From positions 1 to 64,000 of the forward strand of contig JAUIRK010000970.1 in the NCBI GenBank assembly GCA_030549495.1: a stretch of 64,000 nucleotides of DNA, read 5' to 3'. A program made the translations under genes and the position numbers. Under the pieces are notes generated by a model. That model saw only the letters and a list, made by a program, of their open reading frames with translations, did no database searches and had not been told where the DNA came from. Positions 57,240 to 64,000 of this stretch are shown piece by piece. How positions within the stretch are numbered: the stretch's first letter is position 1; each line of letters starts with the position of its first letter. Source of the DNA: Nectonema munidae. Taxonomy: Eukaryota > Nematomorpha > Nectonematoida > Nectonematidae.

Positions 57240-59560
57240 TATTTATAATACATAGTTTGGAAACAAAACATAATACATAAATGGACTAAAAAAATACAGA
57301 AAATGAAAATCGGTTGTATTAATAAGGTGAACGACATATATTACAAGCATAGCAGTTTTCAACATTACAAGAACAATAATTTAACAGCATACTCATTTTT
57401 ATTTTTGAGAGTATCTTTTGACTTGATAAATTACGATTATCTTCAATTATTTCGATAAAACTATTCCAGTGTTTTGGAACTTTATGTATTATTGTTTGTT
57501 TATATTTTTTATTTTTAGATCTGAAAACATGAAGCTTTAAAGGATGTCTAGTCTCGTAATGGTTGAAGCTACTTGAAAATATGAAAAAATTATTGAAAGA
57601 TAATGGAACTTCTCCAGAGAAAAATTTTAAAGCTAGTTTAATGACTTCGAATTTATATAGATCTTCTGTCTTCAAATACTCCAACTCTTTGAACTTATCA
57701 TTAGCATGTGCGTTATAGCGTAACCCGAAAATACAGCGAATTATTCTTTTTTGCATTATTATTATTATGTATTTGAGGTTACAATGTCCCCAATTTACTA
57801 TTGAATACCTTAACAGTGGTTCTACTAGTGATTTATACAACGTAGATTTTGCTCTAAATGGTAAAAACTTAGTTCCTCGAAATAGTGAGAGCAATGCATT
57901 CATTCGAATAGAGAGATTATCGATATGAGCTTTGCACTCAAGTTTATTGTCTATGACAACGCCTAAAAAATTGAAAGATTCTACAAACTCTATGTTTATT
58001 CCGTTTATTATTAAAGGCAACTTTTGAATGCTTTTTTTTGAGTTAGTAAAATACATTGCTTTTGTTTTCAAAATGTTTATCGAAAGGTTATATGTGAAGC
58101 TAATTTAGTATTAAACATATCCAATATTTCATTAATTTTAAGAAAATCAGAACTTTTACCTTTGAACAATAAAGTGATGTCATCAGCATATGTAAAACAT
58201 GAAACAGTTTCACTTGTAACATGATCTAAAATCTCATTGATATAAACTATAAACAAAAGAGCACTAAGAACTCAAAATATGTTGAAAGTTTGCTACCTAA
58301 CATGCTAATTGACAATGAATTAAAGGCATTTTTTAAATTAAAAAAAATTGCTATACATTGTTCGCCTTTTGACAAAGAACTAATCACATCTTTAATAAAA
58401 ATTGTATGCAATCTTTCAGTCGAGTGAATAGTGCGAAAACCAAATTGTGAATCAGAAAAAATATTGCAACATTCAAAAAAATAGTAAAACCTATTGTAAA
58501 TTATTCTTTCAAAAATTTTCGATAAAATAGGGACTACTGAAATAGGTCTATAGTTTGAAATATCGTCTCTTTTACCTTTTTTATAGACAGGGATTATTTT
58601 TGAGATTTTTAAAGAATCGGGAAAAGTACCATTTCCAATACACCTGTTAAAAAGAATTTAAGAGGGTTAAAAGTATGGTAATGGAATATTGGTGAGTGAA
58701 GTTATAAAAGTCAGGACAAGTACTGTTTTTAAGACATTTTATAGCCAAAAGAATGTCATTATTTGAAACAATGCTTAAACTAGGATTGTTTAAATGTGAT
58801 AATTTATTTGAATTCACTTCATATGTATTTTGACAATTTTGTGGATTCTCAAGCTTACTTCTAAAGAAGTCGTCAAATAAAAACGGTAGTTTCGATTTGT
58901 CAATATCTTCCTTATTAATTTTAATATTGATTTTGGAATCATTATTATTGTTTTTAAATTTGTTCAGCTCTTTCTATATTTTTTTATTATCATTCTTGTG
59001 TGTATCAAAAAACTTATTGTAGAAATGTTGTTTAGCTAACCATGCAGAATGTTTAATCTTTTTGTTCATATTATTTACACTAAGTTTAAAAAATGTAAAA
59101 TTTGGTCCACCTCTTGATCTTAACATTTTTCTATAAAGAATATCTTTATATTTTACTAACTTTAGAATCTCATCCGTCATCCAAGCATTGAGCTTGTGTT
59201 TGTATTTGTTGTTTTTTGATTGTTGTGATGTAGATTCACGTTTGCATTTTGATAAAATGTTTATAAATATATCTGAAAAGGCGTTAACTTGAAAACTATA
59301 ATCATCTAAAACTTTCCAATCTGTATTTTTGAAAGCTAAAAAGAGTTACCAAAGATCTATGTCGGTCATGGTGAAGAAGAAAAGAAGAACTCTAAAGCAA
59401 GAACTAGCAAAAAAGGATGTGAAAATTTTACTTGACTCAGTGTATTTGTTTGTGACCAGATTTGAGGATGGAATGTAAGCAAATTGATTTTTTTGAGTTA
59501 AAATTTCTAATTTATTAATATCTTTACGTTTAAGATACCCGACCACAAAAATGTACGATT
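57240..59560 (-). pseudogene. LINE ORF2 remnant, reverse strand (RT plus C-terminal domain)
   Basis: On the minus strand the linker before the RT reads MTDEILKLVKYKDILYRKML and KHSAWLAKQHFYNKFFD (59,180-59,000). The RT follows with ISKIIPVYKKG, NYRPISV, FSDSQFGFRTIHSTE and the catalytic YADD near 58,190. An open block of 250 codons (58,071-57,319) holds the thumb and C-terminus: ESFNFLGVVIDNKLECKAHI, LYKSLVEPLLRYSIVNWGHC, and a Cys-rich end, CSCNVENCYACNICRSPY. Stops and a few frameshifts lie between 58,080 and 59,000. The sequence differs from the LINE at 261-4,020. It lies in an apparent intron of the minus-strand helical gene, in the same orientation. Confidence 0.85.
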
Positions 59561-59564
59561 TAAT

Positions 59565-60470
59565 TCTAGAAGGAATATTGAGACAATATCTTCAACTTCA
59601 AACTTTGTTTGGACTAATATAAACTTGCTCTTTTGAAAGGATGTGGTTTCTTTATGTTTAAATTTTTTACGTTTTTTACATTTTAGACCTATTGGAAAGA
59701 AAAGTTGAAATAAAAATTTCAGAATGAGAGGACATCAAAAGGTAATAAATAACTTACCAGTTGTTGAAGATAAAAGAAGATCTAAAATAAAAGCGAACCC
59801 AATTTCCTCGGAAAGTATTTCTACAGTTGAATATGGAGTAACTTTTCTAGCAAATATGAAATATTCAACTCAAAACTTTGAAACTATAAATGAAAAAATG
59901 ACTTCTTTTGAGCACAGAAAAAAAGTGATTGGTGAACGGAAAAATATGACACTTCTTTTAGGCTCATATGGTAAAGCAGCTTTTCAAAATCTCTTTTAGT
60001 ACCGAGAATGTGGACGTGGTGGTATCAGAGCTCAAATTAGAAAGAAAAATAGGAAAAAAGGGTTAAAAAAGATTCATACCATCAACCATTACTAAATCAA
60101 AAGAAGACGATGACATGCTTGATCATGCAGAGAAAGCATATAAAGAAAGAAAGAAAAAGGAAATCCTGCTTCAAGGTTATTCGCTCATTGAAGCGAAGAA
60201 CGGAGAAAAGAGTAGAGTTAAATGAGCAGCTTGTTGAAGTAATTCTCGTGACAAATACGAAACATATGGAAACTTGGTTACATCATAATATCTGCTATAT
60301 ATCAGCATAGCCGTAGATTAAAGTTCTTTCGATAGCGTAGAAGAAACAGCAGAAGTTATGATTTGAACAGGACGAAAGAGTAAAAGTTGAGTTAGATTTT
60401 GTATAATGTATTAGATAGATGAGACTTGCTTTTTGGTTAAATAGAAAATCAAGCATAGATTATATGATTT
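59565..60470 (+). other. AT-rich DNA with unassigned short open stretches
   Basis: Open stretches at 59,724-59,999 (KVINNLPVVEDKRRSKIKAN) and 60,110-60,310 are not recognised. A Helitron-like end lies just downstream, so this may be Helitron cargo or filler. Confidence 0.25.
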
Positions 60471-60474
60471 TGAA

Positions 60475-60517
60475 AAGCACTTCGAGCGTAGCGAGAAACG
60501 ACCACGGGACCGGCTAG
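60475..60517 (+). mobile_element. Helitron-like 3' terminus
   Basis: The sequence AGCGTAGCGAGAAACG, then CCACGGGACCGGCTAG followed by T, resembles Helitron 3' ends, which finish with CTAG/CTRR before a T. No replicase-helicase gene is seen nearby. The 5' candidate at 21,011 is too distant to be its partner. Confidence 0.45.
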
Positions 60518-60519
60518 TT

Positions 60520-60955
60520 TATTATATAAGTGTATCAAAAGAGAAAAAACAGCCTCCGGGCTTATAAATTAAGTTTGTTGTGGGATATTTTAGGCTAAAA
60601 TTCATGGAAGATTAATACATGTCGTCAGTAGGTGTACACTAGGGTGTCCTTGCTCCAAGGGTTTTACCATTCCCCAGGTAAGTAGAACCTTGGAAATTTT
60701 TCTCGAAGAAGAAAAATGTAAACCTTATTATTATATAAACAATTTTTCTAAAATTTCTACTCTTTACTTCAAACAAAAGAACAGTTTTTTTTTATTTCAA
60801 CTTGACATTTTGTTACTGCTGCCACCATCATCTATCTCCTTACTTTTTTGGGCATATAGCTTCTGTTGATACCTTTTATTTGTGCTTCCATCAACATTTT
60901 ATATTGCAAAGAAAGAAAGTAAAATTTCGAAGATAAACTACACATATTCCAACTC
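60520..60955. other. No recognised content
   Basis: No genes or repeats were found in this stretch. Confidence 0.35.
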
Positions 60956-60958
60956 TAC

Positions 60959-61137
60959 CTTCATCAAATGTTTGTATAATAGAAGACACATCACAAAATT
61001 GGATTGATTCAAGATGAGATAAATGGAAATTGCTTTCTGTTTGCAATATATAAAATTGTGTTGATGCTTTTCGTAGCTTGCGTACGACGTCTACAATTTC
61101 TAATTTGAACGAATCAAATTTTTGTGCGAATTTCCAC
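60959..61137 (-). CDS. Candidate exon of the minus-strand helical gene (most 5' seen)
   Basis: An acceptor TTTTTTTCAAATTCCAAG ends at 61,138 and a good donor GAAG|GTAGAG follows 60,959. The 179 bases give one completing base, 59 codons and one base over: WKFAQKFDSFKLEIVDVVRK, LRKASTQFYILQTESNF and SIQFCDVSSIIQTFDE. It is helix-prone and starts with a Trp. Its exit phase fits the candidate exon at 49,912-50,016. If part of the gene, the intron is about 11 kb and contains LINE, Merlin and piggyBac remnants. Confidence 0.5.
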
Positions 61138-61349
61138 CTTGGAATTTGAAAAAAATTCAAGAATGAGAAATTTATAAACTAACGAGATTTTTTGCGATTT
61201 GATCATAACGAATTCCGGGTGAACACCTTAATTGTAGACGGTTCACCTGAAGTGTTAAAATTTGGAAGAAAAATTTTTACGTTATTTATTTTGAATAGCT
61301 GATCTAGTCAAAGCAGGTCCTTTTTGTCTCGGCGAAAGTAACCTTTCAA

Positions 61350-62000
61350 AAAGGTTTCTTTTTTTTTTTTTTTTCCCGGCTGCCCATTTTAGGAGGTGTT
61401 TTGGGGCCGTCGGTACCAATCCCCCCCCACCTTAAATTTTTTTAGCCCCGGGGCGGTTTTTTTGGGTTTTCCCCAAAAAATTTCCCCCTTTTTCAAAAAG
61501 GTAGGTCTTTTTTTTTTTAGAGAGAGAATAAATAAAAACATTCTCTTTTTTTTTTGTTTTTTACTTTTCTCTTCTCTTCTCTTTCTCCCTCTCTCCCCTC
61601 TCTCTTTTATCAAACTCTCCCTCTCCCCTCCCCCTCTCCCCCCCCAAACATTTTGTTTTTTTTCTATAAGTTTTTTCCCGCACCCTGGCCCCCACCATTT
61701 AAATTTTTAATAAGGAAAAAAAAAATTTTATAAAAATAAAATATTATAAAAAAAAAATATAGAAAAAAGAGAAGAGGGAGAAGTTTAGAGTTGATTTTTT
61801 TTTCTTTTTTAATTTATTTTTTTTTAAACAAAAAACAAAACTCAAAAAAAAAAAAATAAAAATTATTATAAAAAAATAAATTAACTAAAATTTTAATTTT
61901 ATATTTTATTTTTTCTTTTTTTTATTTATTTTTTTTTTTTTTTTTTTTATAAAAATAAAAAATTTTTTTTAAATATATGTCTTTTGTTGTTTATTTTTTT
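61350..62000. repeat. Anomalous homopolymer-rich low-complexity block
   Basis: The block consists of stacked homopolymer runs (T, C, G, A runs of 5-20), a CT-rich tract near 61,570-61,640 and a nearly pure A/T tail. Its texture differs from everything around it. Open frames here are by-products of composition. It may be degenerate satellite or poorly resolved sequence. Confidence 0.6.
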
Positions 62001-62393
62001 CATGAAAAAATCAAGATTGTTGTTTAAATAAATGAATATTGAAATCAGCGTATATTTTATCGTGATAAAGCAGCACAACTTTAAATGTGCCAAGAAATAG
62101 AAAAGTTTGAGAAACACAGAGTTAGACTATCAAATTCACACAGGCACTCAACTACTTTACTAACCAGCCAATTTTATTTGAATTTATGAAGAAAAAATGT
62201 TATAACTAACTAAATAATAAACTGATCAAAAATTAAATACCCTAACCAACTAGTTTACTTGCAAAACAGATAACTCTACAATACAATACAACTAATTGGT
62301 TAAGTAAATGACTTAGTGAATAATTCTTGAAAATGTATGCAAATTGAGCGAGTTGATGCAATTACCGATGTAGAGAGATAAATAAAGTTATGC

Positions 62394-62637
62394 CCGGACA
62401 TTTGGACTAATGGGCATTTAACCCAAGAAACATCTGGGAGAACAAAAATTTTAACAAAAGGACATTTGCTTGGATGGATCATTTGTCATGTAATTTTTCA
62501 TAGATAAAATTATTCATCACAGACTGTGTGTATAGAAGTTATGAACAATAAAGAAAACCCCAATTACGCTGCAGATTTGTATGAAGCACAAAAAAATGTC
62601 AATTCTGCTAAATGTCCCTTTGACCAAATGTCCGGTC
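62394..62637. mobile_element. Possible TIR element with GGACATTTGG ends
   Basis: The left CCGGACATTTGGACTAATGG and the reversed right CCGGACATTTGGTCAAAGGG match well over 14 bases and loosely beyond. No flanking duplication was found (agttatgc against tcaggaac). The motif recalls the foldback family tips. Confidence 0.45.
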
Positions 62638-62725
62638 AGGAACCAAAGTGCTATGTCAAATACTTGGGTATGCAAAGGAGTGTAATGAATCACTATGTAA
62701 CAAAATTTGTCTTTTATTCATTGTG

Positions 62726-62867
62726 TTAGTAAAGAAAAAACTGAATACCACCAAAGAAAATACTGGCCTCAAAAGATCAGTTCTTAGTAGCAAATCTTAG
62801 TAAAGAAAAAACTGAATACCACCAAAGAAAATACTGGCCTCAAAAGATCAGTTCTTAGTAGCAAATC
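62726..62867. repeat. Perfect tandem duplication of 71 bp
   Basis: Two identical 71-bp units, each starting TTAGTAAAGAAAAAACTG and ending TAGTAGCAAATC, stand head to tail. Identity is complete by eye, so the duplication is recent or an assembly artefact. Confidence 0.9.
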
Positions 62868-62899
62868 ATGATATCAAGGATAGTTCTCTAGCGAAAATT

Positions 62900-63420
62900 C
62901 AAATTTTTTTTAAATTTAATTCATAAGCTGATTCTAACGAAGAACATTGTTAGAGCTCTTTATAAACAGTCTGCATCCTATGAATACCTTCAAGACTTCT
63001 TTTCTAAGCTCTAAAAGCAAAATGTGAGAGAAGTTTTAAAGAGAAAGAAAAAAGAAAGCCTGCCAGAGTTTTGTTTTCGTAGTACAGAGTTTTGAGGACA
63101 AAAAACTGACGATTATGTGGAACTTATTGAGACCTTGGTGAAGAGACTAGCTCGGAATGTGTTTTGTGTTAATCTTAACAATTTTAATGAGGTATTGGAG
63201 CATGCTCAGAAATATAAATAGAAACGTTTCCACCAAGATATATTAGATTTTGTATGCAGATATGGCGAATCTTACACTGAAAATCGAATGGGAGAATAAC
63301 TTAGGGATTATTCAGAAAAGTTATTTGTTTACATGGCTGTGAATTTAGAAAAACTTAACTTTTTTATTTTGTTAAATTTGTATCCTAAAGTTTAAAATAT
63401 TAAATCTATTCTTTAGTAAT
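62900..63420 (+). pseudogene. Decayed coding stretch, possibly Gag-like, unassigned
   Basis: One frame gives protein-like segments (NIVRALYKQSASYEYLQDF, ESLPEFCFRSTEF, DDYVELIETLVKRLARN) interrupted in several places. The helical texture recalls retroelement capsid proteins, but no diagnostic motif or long terminal repeats were seen. It looks broken and old. The family is not assigned. Confidence 0.25.
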
Positions 63421-63424
63421 AATA

Positions 63425-64000
63425 GAGGTACTTGTTAAGAACAAAAATCGTGTTACAGAGTGTCATGTATCAATGTAAACGATATCATCTCACCAAAGTC
63501 CAGCAGAGAACGATTTAGCGAATCGGAGAGGGGATCGGGCGGAAAGACACATTCTTAGAGAAGAAACTGGACAAAATTCCAACGCTATAATTTATTTAAT
63601 ATAAAATTGATTTAATAACTTAGTCTTTTCCGAAACATTTTGAAATCTTCCACTTTCTTGGAATCCAAGTTTATGTTTTGCTCGTAATAAAGCTTGATCC
63701 TTAAATTCTGTTCTAGTTAATACTAGCTGGTATTGTTACCCACAATACCTATTGTTACTAGATGAAAATGGTAGTCTCTTCCTTTCCTTCTAGTAGATCA
63801 AAGAATTATTTTTTTACATTAAGATTCTGAAGACAACATAGTTTTGTTACAATTCTTTTTAGATCAGTTTTGTCATTGAAAATAGATAGACAAAATTTAA
63901 ATGAATACCTTTGTAACCTGGATTCATGTAATTCGAGTAAGAAATTTCAAAAATGTGAGTTTCACCATTTTGTTTTTATATTTGATAAACGAATTCAAAA
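63425..64000. other. AT-rich DNA to the window end
   Basis: No gene, repeat border or tandem structure was seen. Confidence 0.35.

Noticed and set aside
61396-61710. Two long overlapping frames on opposite strands
   Set aside because: They arise from homopolymer composition in the low-complexity block and encode only biased, motif-free peptides.

Overview
This 64-kb window is AT-rich animal DNA, and the best-supported origin is a flatworm (Platyhelminthes, probably a parasitic neodermatan). The main reason is a small heat-shock protein gene whose first exon begins MSKHNVVKSEVSIPV. That opening, a helical N-terminal segment and then repeated alpha-crystallin domains resemble the p40-type proteins I know from schistosomes (recalled, not searched). 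Introns of 27-57 nt beside introns of several kb, and a transposon load of LINE, hAT, pogo/Tigger, piggyBac and Merlin types, fit that origin.

Two host genes stand out. The first, on the plus strand, is the heat-shock gene: exon 1 at 23,024-23,361 and exon 2 at 34,440-35,787, separated by an 11-kb intron full of small transposons. It would encode about 561 residues with three alpha-crystallin domains. The second, on the minus strand, is a large helical, spectrin-repeat-like gene. At least five of its exons between 49,887 and 39,280 join in a consistent reading phase; further candidate exons lie at 61,137-60,959, 52,768-52,661, 50,016-49,912 and near 36,500. The 6.5-kb intron between 46,111 and 39,582 holds a Tigger transposon, a piggyBac remnant and a remnant of an unassigned transposon-like family. 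Weaker candidates are plus-strand exons around 55,136-56,023 (degenerate C2H2 finger) and a possible first coding exon at 29,070-29,134.

Layout. 0.25-4.3 kb: a jockey-like LINE with intact ORF1 and decayed ORF2. 4.5-7.8 kb: older LINE debris, including an RNase-H-like stretch and a second ORF1. 8.5-9.6 kb: a ZBED5-type hAT transposase fossil. 10.9-11.2 kb: a tRNA-like SINE. 12.2-15.4 kb: a hAT element with its own 8-bp target duplication, carrying two foldback elements, a SINE-like unit and a small hAT MITE inserted into it. 16-22.9 kb: mostly empty, with piggyBac-type MITEs. 23-36.1 kb: the heat-shock gene. 36.3-61.1 kb: the minus-strand gene with its transposon-filled introns. 56.4-59.6 kb: two LINE remnants. 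61.35-62 kb: an anomalous low-complexity block. 62.4-64 kb: a TIR pair, a perfect 71-bp tandem duplication and an unassigned decayed coding stretch.

The most unusual items are the triple-domain heat-shock protein, the foldback family whose arms are built of a sub-repeat, the ladder of nested insertions that can be read from target duplications, and the unassigned protein family at 43.56-45.04 kb. All calls come from reading the sequence by eye; no alignment or database search was run.
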